Source of the DNA: CAZGTQ01 sp964528575
GTDB lineage: Bacteria > Planctomycetota > UBA1135 > GCA-002686595
Direction of reading: 5' to 3'
DNA: 26,678 nt
NCBI GenBank assembly: GCA_964528575.1
Contig: CAZGTQ010000075.1
Span: 1-26,678 of the forward strand
In this document: in pieces, positions 14,767 to 24,805 of the stretch
How positions within the stretch are numbered: the stretch's first letter is position 1
Layout: each line of letters starts with the position of its first letter
Program-made: the position numbers and the translations under genes
The notes under the pieces: generated by a model
Databases searched by the model: none
Told to the model about the DNA's origin: nothing
What the model saw: the letters and a program-made list of their open reading frames with translations, nothing else

Positions 14767-16497
14767 TCACCGCTCGAGGAGCCACGGCAGGAAGCGCCCG
14801 AACAGCTCGACCGCCTCGGGGTCGCGCTCGGTCTCGCTGATCACGTGCTCGCCCTTCGCGCTGCCGCCGGCGAGCGCGTAGCGGGCCCACGCGAAGCCGC
14901 CCGCGACCGCGGCGTGGATGCCGAGCGCCATGCCGCCTGCGAGCGCCACGTAGCCGGCCGCGAACCCGCCGGCGAACGCGGCGCCGCCGATCGCCGCGCA
15001 GCCGGCGGTCGCGAGCGCGAGCCCGACGCTCAGCGCCCCCGCGAGCGTGAACACGCCGAGCGACAGCACGCCCGACACGGCGATCGCGCCGACGGCCGCC
15101 ACCTGGCCGAGCGCGACGCCGCCGAGCGCGACGTCGCCGATCGCGAGCCAGCCGCGCGCGACCCGCGCCGGCGCGCCGCTGCCGCGCCGGCCCGTGCGCA
15201 CGTGCACGAGCGGCACGCCGAGCCAGGTGCGCGGGGAGCGGTACTCGTACGGGAGCCCCGAGAGCGCGAGCGCGACCTGGCCCAGCGTGCGCCGCGCGCG
15301 ACCGCCGAGCTCGTGCCGGGCCTCGGTCGGCTCGCCGCGCGCGACGCGGCGCAGGTCCGCGGCGAGCTCGGCCGCGCTCGCGTAGCGCCGCTCCGGCTCG
15401 CGCTGCATCGCCTTGTCGACGATCGCTTCGGCGTCGCGCGACGCGTGCGGCGCGACCGCCCGCAGCCCGGGCGGCGTCGTCGTGCGGATCGCGTCGATGA
15501 TCGCCATCACCGAGTCGCCCTCGAACGGCCGCCGGCCCGACCACGCCTCGAACAGCACGACGCCGAGCGCGTACACGTCCGTGCGCCCGTCGATGCGGTC
15601 GCGCAGCGCTCCCGCCTGCTCGGGCGCCATGTAGCTCGGCGTCCCGATCGGGTCGCCGCTGAGCGAGAGCGCGGGGTTGCCGTCCTCTTTCGCCAGGCCG
15701 AAGTCGGCGAGCACGAGCCGTCCGTCGCGGTGCACGAGCAGGTTCGACGGCTTGACGTCGCGGTGCACGATGCCGAGCGCGTGCGCCTTCGCGAGCCCGC
15801 CGGCGACGTCGGCGACGAGCGCCGCGATCACGCGCTCGTAGTCGGCCCCCAGCGCCGCGAGCGCCGCGATCCCGGTCGCGTTCACGAGATCGTCGCGCGT
15901 CGGCCGGCGCTCGTGCGGCCGGCGCTCGAGGAGCGGCTGGCGCTCGTGCGGCAGGCGCTCGAGGAGCGGCTGGCGCTCGCGCGGCAGCCGCTGGAGCAAG
16001 GTCGCGAGCGACGGTCCGTCGACGTACTCCATCGCGAGCCAGTGCCAGCCGCGCGTCTCGCCGACCTCCCAGACCTTGACGACGTTCGGGTGGTCGAGCT
16101 TGGCGACCGCGAGCGCCTCGCGCTCGAAGCGGTCGACGTGGCGCCGCTCGAGCGCGAGCCCCGGCCGCAGCACCTTGAGCGCGACCGGCCGCCGCAAGTC
16201 CTCGTCGCGCGCGAGGAACACGAGCGCCATCCCCCCGCGGCCGAGCTCGCGCTCGATGCGGTAGCGGCCGAGCTTCGTCCCCGGCACGATCGGCGCGGAC
16301 GCGGCCGGCGCGCTCGCGATCCCGAGCTCGATCATCCGCAGGCAGCGCTCGAGCTCCGGCCGCTGCTCGGGCGGCACGCGCTCGAGCAGGTCTTGCCGCG
16401 GCGGCGCCTCGCCGGCCTGCAGCCGGTCGGAGTACTCCGCGACGAGGCGGTCGAGCAGCGTCCCGAGGCCCTCGGGTGCGTCCGGTTCTGTGGTCAT
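14767..16497 (-). CDS. Ser/Thr protein kinase with glycine-rich hydrophobic C-terminal domain
   Basis: A 576-residue Hanks-type kinase. The N-terminal 75 residues are helical and charged. The kinase domain (79-390) is complete: glycine loop GRGGMALVF (87-95, entered by ELGRGG), Lys108 in VALKVL, HRDVKPSN (His245-Asp247), DFG (265-267), APE (291-293). Between the hinge (EYVDGPSL) and the helix before HRD lies an insertion with three 11-residue repeats. After a linker, residues 425-545 contain VPLVHVRTG, then many GxAxG-type steps (DVALGGVALGQ and so on), and end DPEAVELFGRF. I have seen this tail type in planctomycete and related proteins, but know no function; membrane association is plausible. 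It lies 43 nt after the sigma factor gene, in the same direction. Its start has only a weak GGA site. Confidence 0.9.
   Translation of the reverse strand: MTTEPDAPEGLGTLLDRLVAEYSDRLQAGEAPPRQDLLERVPPEQRPELERCLRMIELGIASAPAASAPIVPGTKLGRYRIERELGRGGMALVFLARDEDLRRPVALKVLRPGLALERRHVDRFEREALAVAKLDHPNVVKVWEVGETRGWHWLAMEYVDGPSLATLLQRLPRERQPLLERLPHERQPLLERRPHERRPTRDDLVNATGIAALAALGADYERVIAALVADVAGGLAKAHALGIVHRDVKPSNLLVHRDGRLVLADFGLAKEDGNPALSLSGDPIGTPSYMAPEQAGALRDRIDGRTDVYALGVVLFEAWSGRRPFEGDSVMAIIDAIRTTTPPGLRAVAPHASRDAEAIVDKAMQREPERRYASAAELAADLRRVARGEPTEARHELGGRARRTLGQVALALSGLPYEYRSPRTWLGVPLVHVRTGRRGSGAPARVARGWLAIGDVALGGVALGQVAAVGAIAVSGVLSLGVFTLAGALSVGLALATAGCAAIGGAAFAGGFAAGYVALAGGMALGIHAAVAGGFAWARYALAGGSAKGEHVISETERDPEAVELFGRFLPWLLER
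15901..15999 (-). repeat. three 33-bp tandem repeats in the kinase insert
   Basis: Units lie at 15901-15933, 15934-15966 and 15967-15999. They encode LLERRPHERRP, LLERLPHERQP and LLQRLPRERQP (residues 167-199 of the kinase). Each unit is itself built from two similar halves. The frame is kept. Confidence 0.9.
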
Positions 16498-16540
16498 GCG
16501 GTTCCAGGCGTCGGCGAGCGCCCGACTCGCCGCCGAAACG

Positions 16541-17110
16541 CTACTCGATCGCCGCCGCGCGCTCCCAGGCCGCGAGGGCGCGCCGGTAGAGCGAGTGGAC
16601 GGCGGCCTCGGAGCGGCCCATGCGCTGCGCCGCCTCGGCCGCGGACAGGCCCTCGAGCTGGCGCAGGCCGATCACGCGGCGGTGCTCGCCGGTGAGCGCG
16701 GCGAAGGCGCGCGCCGTCCGCTCCCCGAGCTCGGCGTCGGCCGCGCGCGTCGCGGGGCCCGGAGCGGGCGCGGCGAAGCGGCTCGAGCCGGCGCCGCTGC
16801 GGCTCCAGTCGGCGCGCGCCAGCGGACGTACGTTCCCGTCGCGGCGCGCGGCGCGGATCGCGCGGGCGGCGTCGATCACCGCGTGGCGCGCGATGCGGGT
16901 GAGCCAGCGCGCGAGACGACGTTCGCCCGGCTCGGCCGCAGGCAGGCCGCCGGGCGCGGCGACGGCGCGCAGGTACACCTCCTGGACGAGGTCCTCGACG
17001 GGGACGCGCGCGCGCACCGCGGGACCGGCGAGGTGCACGCACAACAGACGCAGGCGCGGCTCGAGCGCGGCGAGTCGAGCGCCGTCGTCGATCGGCGCGG
17101 CGGATTCCAT
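16541..17110 (-). CDS. ECF-type RNA polymerase sigma factor
   Basis: A 189-residue sigma-70 family protein with only regions 2 and 4. Region 2 shows VEDLVQEVYLRA and the -10-recognition helix RWLTRIARHAVIDAAR. An Ala/Arg-rich linker follows (about 83-130). Region 4 is a helix-turn-helix, LTGEHRRVIGLRQLEGLSAAEA with AAVHSLYRRAL. ATG at 17110 is chosen over a GTG at 17116 because GGGAG sits seven bases before it. The next gene encodes a Ser/Thr kinase; sigma factors of the kinase-linked groups, described in Planctomycetes, are thought to be controlled by phosphorylation, which fits the absence of an anti-sigma gene here. It is divergent from a cupin lipoprotein gene only 29 nt away. Confidence 0.9.
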   Translation of the reverse strand: MESAAPIDDGARLAALEPRLRLLCVHLAGPAVRARVPVEDLVQEVYLRAVAAPGGLPAAEPGERRLARWLTRIARHAVIDAARAIRAARRDGNVRPLARADWSRSGAGSSRFAAPAPGPATRAADAELGERTARAFAALTGEHRRVIGLRQLEGLSAAEAAQRMGRSEAAVHSLYRRALAAWERAAAIE

Positions 17111-17139
17111 GCTCACGCTCCCGATGCTAGTCTCGCGCG

Positions 17140-17598
17140 GTGCGAGCGTCGACGAGGAGCAGATGGAGCAAGGAGGCGCGCGGAGTCGCGTTCGCCGCCG
17201 CGCTCGTGCTCCTGTGCGCGTGCAGCGCGCGCCGCTCGGACCGGCCGCTCGTCGCGGCGCCCGTCGTCCCCGCGATCCCCGAGGGCGAGTCGTTCGGCAC
17301 CGAGCTCGTCGTCGAAACGCCGTCGCACTCGGTCTTCGTCTCGACGCTCCAGGGCTCGCTCCAGCCGCACTACCACGAGGACCACGAGGAGACGATCTAC
17401 GTCACGCAAGGCCGCGCGCGCATGCGCCTCGGCACGACGTGGCACGAGCTGCACCCCGGGATGCTCGTGCACGTACCGCGCGGCACGGTGCACGCGGTCG
17501 AGACGTACGAGACGACGACGGTGCTCTCCTACTTCTCGCCGGCGTTCGACGGGAAGGACCGCGTGTACGTCGACGAGACGGCGGAGCCGGCCGAGTAG
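17140..17598 (+). CDS. cupin-domain lipoprotein
   Basis: A 152-residue exported small protein. A basic N-terminus and hydrophobic stretch end at LLCAC, with Cys28 the likely lipidated residue (the Cys at -2 is atypical). The rest is a single cupin barrel: motif 1 has His77, His79 and Glu83 (HYHEDHEE), motif 2 has PRGTVH with His118, so all four usual metal ligands are present. Cupins range from enzymes to sugar or metal sensors, and no substrate can be read. The GTG start is the only one in frame that precedes the signal peptide; it has no clear ribosome site. It is 6 nt upstream of the ligase-like gene and presumably co-transcribed with it. Confidence 0.78.
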   Translation: MRASTRSRWSKEARGVAFAAALVLLCACSARRSDRPLVAAPVVPAIPEGESFGTELVVETPSHSVFVSTLQGSLQPHYHEDHEETIYVTQGRARMRLGTTWHELHPGMLVHVPRGTVHAVETYETTTVLSYFSPAFDGKDRVYVDETAEPAE

Positions 17599-17604
17599 GA
17601 CCGC

Positions 17605-19511
<1,907 letters not shown>

Positions 19512-19515
<4 letters not shown>

Positions 19516-20723
19516 GCGAGGCGCTGTCCGAGGGCGGCGCGACGGGCCTGCGGCTCGCCGAGCACGTGCTCGGCGAGCTCGACGCCGGGCGCGCGGGCGC
19601 GACGGTCGTCGTCGTCGGCGGCCTGCACGGCAACGAGCCCGCGGGCGTCCACGCGGCGCAGCGCGTGCTCGCGCGCCTCGCGGGCGGCGAGCACGCCCTC
19701 ACGGGGGGCGAGCACGCCCTCGCCGGCCGCTTCGTCGCGCTCGCGGGCAACCTCGCGGGGCTCGCGGCGGACCGCCGCTTCCTCGAGCACGATCTGAACC
19801 GCATCTGGTCGGCGCCGGCGCGGGCGCGGGTCCGCTCGCGCGAGGCGCTCGAGCGCAGCCCCGACGAGCGCGAGATGCTCGCGCTGCTCGCGCTGCTCGA
19901 CGCCGAGGGAGCCCGCGCGCGCGGCCCGCTCGTCGTGCTCGACCTGCACACGAGCTCGGCGCCGGGCCCGCCGTTCTGCTGCATCAGCGACGCGCTCCCG
20001 AGCCGGCGCATCGCGTTGCGCCTGGGCGTGCCGATCCTCTTGGGCATCGAGGAGTCGATCGAGGGCTCGCTGCTCGAGTTCTGCCAGGAGCGCGGCCACG
20101 TCGCGATCGCCTTCGAGGGCGGCCGCCACGCCGACCCGCAGACCGTCGACCACCACGAGGCGGCGATCTGGATCGCGCTCGCCGCCGCGGGCGTCGTCGC
20201 GCCGCGCGACTGGCCCGAGGTCGCGCGCAGCCACGCGCTGCTCGACGGGGCGGCGCGCGGCTTCCCGCGCGTCGTCGAGGTGCGCTTCCGCCAGGAGTTG
20301 CTCGCGGGCCACGGGTTCGTCATGGAGCCCGGCTTCCAGACGTTCCACCGCGTGCGCGCGGGCCAGGTCCTGGCGCGCGACCGCTCCGGCGAGGTGCGCG
20401 CGTTCGACGACGGGCTCGTGCTCCTGCCCCTGTATCAGGGGCTGGGCAGCGACGGCTTCTTCATCGGCCGGTCGGTGCAGCCGACGTGGCTGTGGGTCTC
20501 GTTCTGCCTGCGCCGGCTCGGGCTCGCGTCGCTGCTGCCGCTGATGCCGGGCGTGCGGCGCCACCCGCAGCGCGCCGGCGGGCTCCTCGTCGACCCGCGC
20601 GTCGCGCGCTGGTTCCCGGTCGAGGTCCTGCACCTGCTCGGCTACCGCCGCCTGCCGCCCGAGGCGGGCCGGCTGGTCTTCGCGCGGCGCCGGAGCGCCC
20701 CGAGTCAGAGGCCGGGCGACTAG
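19512..20723 (+). CDS. succinylglutamate desuccinylase/aspartoacylase-family zinc hydrolase
   Basis: A 403-residue zinc-dependent hydrolase of the M14-like AspA/AstE family, which removes an acyl group from N-acylated amino acids. Zinc ligands are His39 and Glu42 (GGLHGNEPAG) and His146 (DLHTSSAP); DLNR (94-97) and the catalytic Glu202 (AFEGGRH) are in place. The C-terminal beta-domain continues to RSVQPTWLW, then a basic extension of about 70 residues. The start is inferred as TTG, overlapping the upstream stop as TTGA; GGAG lies 11 nt before it. No other start keeps the N-terminal fold. Coupling to the ligase-like gene suggests opposing or sequential action on the same amide. A 7-residue tandem duplication lies at 58-71. 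Confidence 0.85.
19683..19724 (+). repeat. 21-bp tandem duplication in aspartoacylase-like gene
   Basis: The 15-mer GGCGAGCACGCCCTC recurs at 19686-19700 and 19707-19721, offset 21 bp. It encodes GGEHALT GGEHALA in a surface loop after the zinc motif. Confidence 0.88.
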
Positions 20724-20748
20724 CTTGCGACTGGCTGGCGACTGGCCC
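20716..20748 (+). repeat. three 11-bp direct repeats over a stop codon
   Basis: GCGACTAGCTT, GCGACTGGCTG and GCGACTGGCCC follow one another without gap. The first includes the TAG stop of the aspartoacylase-like gene. The 11-bp period is close to one helical turn, so a protein could bind one face, but chance slippage is equally possible. Confidence 0.8.
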
Positions 20749-20822
20749 GGACGGGAAAGCGGGGAATAGCGGGCGCGCGGCGGCGTCGGATTCGCCCCGG
20801 GCGGGACCCCCGGCCCCCTGCG

Positions 20823-20848
20823 CATGACGCTCCGCAACATGACGCTCC
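20823..20848 (+). repeat. 11-bp direct repeat pair upstream of the epimerase
   Basis: CATGACGCTCC occurs at 20823-20833 and again, after GCAA, at 20838-20848 (15-bp spacing). It lies 35 nt before the epimerase ATG, where an activator or repressor could act. A weak -10-like TAACCT at 20869-20874 would place transcription start almost at the ATG, allowing a leaderless message. The intergenic region 20724-20883 holds no gene. Confidence 0.6.
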
Positions 20849-20883
20849 AACGGGGCGCCGTCCTCGCCTAACCTGTGCGCTCG

Positions 20884-21864
20884 ATGCGGATCCTGGTGAC
20901 CGGTGGCGCCGGCTTCGTCGGCTCGCACGCCTGCGAGTCCCTCGTGCGGCGCGGCGACCGCGTGGTCGCGTTCGACGACCTCTCGACGGGTCGCCTGGAG
21001 AACGTCGAGGCGCTGCGGCGCGAGCGCGGCTTCGAGCTCGTCGTCGGCTCGGTGACCGATCGCGCGCGCGTCGCCGAGCTCGTCCGCTCGGCGGACCTCG
21101 TGCTGCACCTCGCGGCCGCGGTCGGGGTGCGCCTCGTCGTCGAGGAGCCGCTGCGCACGCTCGAGACGAACGTGCTCGGCACGGAGGCGGTCGTGCGCGC
21201 GTGCTCCGACAGAGGGGTCCCGCTCGTGCTCGCCTCGAGCTCCGAGGTCTACGGCAAGGGCACCGCGCTGCCGTTCCGCGAGGACGGTGACCTCGTGCTC
21301 GGGCCGACGAGCTGCGCGCGCTGGGCGTACGCGTGCTCGAAGGCGCAGGGCGAGTGGCTCGCGCTCGCGCACCACCGCGACGCGGGCCTGCCGGTGGTCG
21401 TCACGCGCTTCTTCAACACGGTGGGGCCGCGGCAATCGGGCCGCTACGGCATGGTGCTGCCGACGTTCGCGAGCCAGGCCCTGGCGGGCGAGCCGTTGAC
21501 CGTGCACGGCGACGGCGCGCAGACGCGCTGCTTCTGCCACGTCGAGGACACCGTGAGCGCGCTGCTCCTGCTCGCCGACCGCGTGCGCGCGCCGCACGTC
21601 AACGGGCGCGTGTTCAACGTCGGCTCCGACCACGAGGTGACGATCGCGCGCCTCGCCGCGCTGGTGCGCGACGCCGCCGGCAGCCGCTCGCCGATCGTGC
21701 ACGTGCCGTACGAGCGCGCCTTCGGCCCCGGCTTCGAGGACCTCGCGCGCCGCGTGCCGGACCTGTCGCGACTCGAGCGCGCGACCGGGTTCCGCCCGAG
21801 CACGCCGCTCGAGACGATCGTCGCGGACGTCGTCGCCGAGCAGCGCCGCCGCCGCGCGGGCTGA
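20884..21864 (+). CDS. NAD-dependent nucleotide-sugar epimerase/dehydratase
   Basis: A 326-residue extended SDR. The cofactor motif is TGGAGFVGSH (6-15); the active site has SSSEVYG and YACSK (Tyr-x3-Lys), followed by RFFNTVGPRQSGRYGMVLP and a late VFNVGSDHEVTI. These match UDP-glucose 4-epimerase and related GDP/dTDP-sugar enzymes, which supply sugars for polysaccharide and lipid-linked glycans; the exact substrate cannot be read. The ATG is chosen over a GTG at 20875 because MRILVTGG is the conserved start. No ribosome site is evident. The stop shares its last base with the ATG of the next gene (TGATG), making it the head of a four-gene operon. Confidence 0.9.
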   Translation: MRILVTGGAGFVGSHACESLVRRGDRVVAFDDLSTGRLENVEALRRERGFELVVGSVTDRARVAELVRSADLVLHLAAAVGVRLVVEEPLRTLETNVLGTEAVVRACSDRGVPLVLASSSEVYGKGTALPFREDGDLVLGPTSCARWAYACSKAQGEWLALAHHRDAGLPVVVTRFFNTVGPRQSGRYGMVLPTFASQALAGEPLTVHGDGAQTRCFCHVEDTVSALLLLADRVRAPHVNGRVFNVGSDHEVTIARLAALVRDAAGSRSPIVHVPYERAFGPGFEDLARRVPDLSRLERATGFRPSTPLETIVADVVAEQRRRRAG

Positions 21865-23345
21865 TGGCTCGGCTCGCGGCGGGACCGTTGGGGCTCGTCC
21901 TCCTCGTCGCGCTCGTGCTGCGGGTGGTCGCGGCCGCGTCGCGCAGCCTCTGGCTCGACGAGCTGCACAGCCTGCACTACGCGCGGCTGCCGACGTTCGA
22001 CGACACGCTGGCCTTGCTCGTGCGGGACAACCACGCGCCGCTCTATCCGCTGCTCCTGCGGGCGAGCGTCGCGCTCTTGGGCGACGCCCCGCTCGCGCTG
22101 CGCGTTCCGTCGATCGCGTGCGGCGTCGCGACCGTCTGGCTCGCGGCGCGGCTCGCGCGGCGCGCGCTGCCGCCGGCGCAGTCGCTGTGGTGCGCGCTCT
22201 TCGTCGCGCTCTCGACGCTGCACATCGCCGTGAGCGCCGAGGCGCGCATGTACGCGCTCCTCGCGCTCGCGGTCGTGGGTCTCGCGGACGCGCTCGTCGC
22301 GACGCTCGCCGCGGGCCGCCGGCCCTGGGCCGTCGCGGCGTGGACCGCCGTCGGCCTGCACACGCACTACTTCTTCCTGCACCACCTCGCGCTCGCGAGC
22401 CTCGCGCTCGCGGCGCTCGCCGTGGCGCGCGCTCGCTGGCGCGCGGGGGTCGCCCGCGCGGCGGCCGGCGTCGCGCTGGGAGCGCTCGTCGCCGTTCCCT
22501 GGTACGTCTGGGGCTTCCGCCGCCAGCTCGCGGGCGATCTCGAGCCGGGCGGCAGCGGAGCGACGCTCGCGGCGTTCGCCGAGAGCCTGTTCCATCTGCT
22601 CTTCTACGAGCTCGGCGCCGCGCCCGCCGCGCTGCGCCCCGTGGTCCTGGGCGGGGGAGCGCTCGCCGCCGTGCTCGCCGCGCTCGGAGCGTGGCGCCTC
22701 GTGCGCCGGCGCGACGCGCAGGCCGGCGCGGGCGAGGGCGGCGCCGCCGAGCCCGTCGGCTGGCTCGCGCTCGCGCTCGCGCTGGGCGTGCCCGCGCAGG
22801 CCGCCGTCGCGTCCGCGCTCGTGCCGCGCGCCGGTTTCGCCTGGACCTATCTCGCGGGCTCGACCGCGCCGCTGTGCGTGCTCCTCGCCGCGCAGGCGCC
22901 GCGCGCGCGCCCCGCGTTGGCCGCGCTCGCCGCGCTCGCCGCGACGATGGCGCTGCTCGCCGTCCCGGTCGCGACCTCGCGCGGCACCGAGGACTACCGC
23001 GGCGCGGTCGCGTACGCACTCGAGCGCCTCCGGCCGGGCGACGCGGTCGTCGCGGTCGAGCCCGGCCCCGCGTTCTTCCCGCCCGCACCGGGCTGGACGT
23101 ACTATGCCGCGCGGCTCGCCGGACCGGCGGGTGCGCCCGAGCCGTTGGAGCTGGACGAGCGCTACCACCTGCGCGACCCGAGCCTGCTCGCTCGTCACGC
23201 CGGCGTCGTGCTGCTCCACCGGGGCCTACAAGCGCGCTTCGAGCTGCTCGAGCGCCTGCGCGCGCGCTACGCAGCCGAGGAGCAGCGGCGCTTCGGCTAC
23301 GCGCTGTGGGTGCACCGTTTCGAGGATCCGCGGGAGGGCGAGTGA
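21864..23345 (+). CDS. GT39-family membrane glycosyltransferase, paralogue 1
   Basis: A 493-residue integral membrane protein with about ten hydrophobic segments. The first external loop has the GT-C catalytic-type Asp32-Glu33 in SLWLDELHSLHYARL, then RDNHAPLYPLLLRAS, an EARMYALLAL helix start and THYFFLHH. The last 100 residues are soluble (TEDYRGAVAY onward). GT39/PMT-like enzymes move sugars from polyprenyl-phosphate donors at the outer face of the cytoplasmic membrane. The next gene encodes a clear paralogue that shares all these landmarks. The ATG overlaps the epimerase stop by one base; no clear ribosome site is seen, so translation probably depends on coupling. The acceptor (lipid, protein or polysaccharide) is unknown. 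Confidence 0.87.
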   Translation: MARLAAGPLGLVLLVALVLRVVAAASRSLWLDELHSLHYARLPTFDDTLALLVRDNHAPLYPLLLRASVALLGDAPLALRVPSIACGVATVWLAARLARRALPPAQSLWCALFVALSTLHIAVSAEARMYALLALAVVGLADALVATLAAGRRPWAVAAWTAVGLHTHYFFLHHLALASLALAALAVARARWRAGVARAAAGVALGALVAVPWYVWGFRRQLAGDLEPGGSGATLAAFAESLFHLLFYELGAAPAALRPVVLGGGALAAVLAALGAWRLVRRRDAQAGAGEGGAAEPVGWLALALALGVPAQAAVASALVPRAGFAWTYLAGSTAPLCVLLAAQAPRARPALAALAALAATMALLAVPVATSRGTEDYRGAVAYALERLRPGDAVVAVEPGPAFFPPAPGWTYYAARLAGPAGAPEPLELDERYHLRDPSLLARHAGVVLLHRGLQARFELLERLRARYAAEEQRRFGYALWVHRFEDPREGE

Positions 23346-24805
23346 GCGCGCGCCTTCCCTCGTCACCCGGCGTCTCCGCGCGCGAGGTCGCGGCGGCGCT
23401 CGCCGCGGCGGCCGCCCTGTGGACGGTCGGCTGCTTCACGCGCAGCCTGTGGGGCGACGAGTTCCACAGCCTGCACCACGCGCGCCTCGACACGCTCGGG
23501 GAGCTCTTCGCGTCGGTGCGCAGCGACAACCACCCGCCGCTGTCGTTCCTGCTGTTGCGCGCGAGCCGCGCCCTCTTCGGCGAGTCGCAACTCGCCCTGC
23601 GCTTGCCGTCGCTCCTCGCCGGGCTCGCGTTCGTCGCGCTCGTGCCGCGGCTCGCCGCGCGCGCGGCGCCGGAGGGCGCGCGCGCCGCGCTCTGGCTCTC
23701 GCTCGTCTCGTCGTACGCGCTGATGACGTTCACCGAGGCGCGCATGTACGCGCTCCTGGCGGCGCTCGTCCTCGCGCTCGGCGTCGTCGTCGCGCGGACG
23801 CTCGACGGGGAGCCGCGCGGGCGCTGGCTCGTCGCGCCGCTCGTCGCCGCGGGGCTCCACACGCACTACTACTTCCTGCACAACGGCTTCGTGCTCGCGC
23901 TCGTGGTGGTCGCGCTCGCGGTCGCGCGCCCGCCGCTGCGACCGCGCGCGCGCTCGCTCGTGCTCCCCGCGCTCGCGGGCGCCGCCGCTTTCGTGCCGTG
24001 GCTCCTGTGGGGCTTCGTCGAGCAGCTCGGCCACGGTCTGTCGCCCGGGTCGGACGACAAGAGCCTCCCGCGCTGGTTGCAGAGCTTCGCGCACCTGCTC
24101 TTCGTCAACGCGAGCCTGGGAGGAGCGTGGGTGACGAACGCGGTCGCGCTGCCGGGCGCCGCGGCGGGGGCGGTGCTCGCGATGGTCGGCGTCGTGCGGC
24201 TGGCGCGCCGCGCGAGCCCGGGAGCGGTGGTGGCGCTCGCGCTCGCGATCGGCGTTCCCGTCTGGGCGCTGCTCGTGGCCTGGGTCTGGCAGCGCGCGCA
24301 CTACAACCTGCACTACGTCGCGGGGTCGCTCGGCGCCGCGTTCGTCGTGCTCGGAGCGGGGCTCGGCGCGCGGCGGGCCGCCTCGGGGGCGGGCCTCGTC
24401 GTCCTCTCGATCCTCGGCGCGGTCGTGTTCGTCACCGCCGCGGCGGTCACGGCGGTCAACATCGCGTCGCCGGGCTCCGAGGACTACCGCGGCGCGATCG
24501 CGCACGTGCTCGCGCACGCGGAGCCGGGGGACGCGCTCGTGCTCAAGCCGATCTGGGACCTCGACCCCGTGCGCTCGCCGACCGCGTGGGACTACTATGC
24601 GCCCGCGACGGCGAGCGTCCCGCGCACGTACCCCACGTGGCGCTTCCGCGAGGCGCTCGAGCACGAGCGCGTGTGGATCTTCGTCCGCTACCGTTACCCG
24701 CAGCACGTCGTCGACGCGCTGCGGGCGAGCCACCCGCGCCATACGGCGTTCCCGATCGGCGCCGTGATGAGCGTGCACCTGTTCGAGCGAGCGGGCCAGC
24801 GATGA
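23342..24805 (+). CDS. GT39-family membrane glycosyltransferase, paralogue 2
   Basis: A 487-residue polytopic protein homologous to the preceding gene: SLWGDEFHSLHHARL (Asp39-Glu40), RSDNHPPLSFLLLRAS, EARMYALLAA, GLHTHYYFLHN and SEDYRGAIAH line up with its counterparts. The soluble tail differs more and ends HLFERAGQR. The GTG start lies in GTGA overlapping the previous stop, with GGGAGG four bases before it, a strong ribosome site. Two adjacent paralogues suggest an ancient tandem duplication with each adding a different sugar or acting on a different acceptor, rather than redundancy. The gene overlaps the PlsC gene in ATGA. Confidence 0.88.
   Translation: MSARLPSSPGVSAREVAAALAAAAALWTVGCFTRSLWGDEFHSLHHARLDTLGELFASVRSDNHPPLSFLLLRASRALFGESQLALRLPSLLAGLAFVALVPRLAARAAPEGARAALWLSLVSSYALMTFTEARMYALLAALVLALGVVVARTLDGEPRGRWLVAPLVAAGLHTHYYFLHNGFVLALVVVALAVARPPLRPRARSLVLPALAGAAAFVPWLLWGFVEQLGHGLSPGSDDKSLPRWLQSFAHLLFVNASLGGAWVTNAVALPGAAAGAVLAMVGVVRLARRASPGAVVALALAIGVPVWALLVAWVWQRAHYNLHYVAGSLGAAFVVLGAGLGARRAASGAGLVVLSILGAVVFVTAAAVTAVNIASPGSEDYRGAIAHVLAHAEPGDALVLKPIWDLDPVRSPTAWDYYAPATASVPRTYPTWRFREALEHERVWIFVRYRYPQHVVDALRASHPRHTAFPIGAVMSVHLFERAGQR

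Noticed and set aside
15901..15999. CRISPR-like array
   Set aside because: The units are contiguous without spacers and are in-frame coding sequence.
20461..23862. Long minus-strand open frame opposite the epimerase and GT39 genes
   Set aside because: Arg/Ala/Ser low-complexity translation with no motif; the plus strand has complete, overlapping, recognisable genes.
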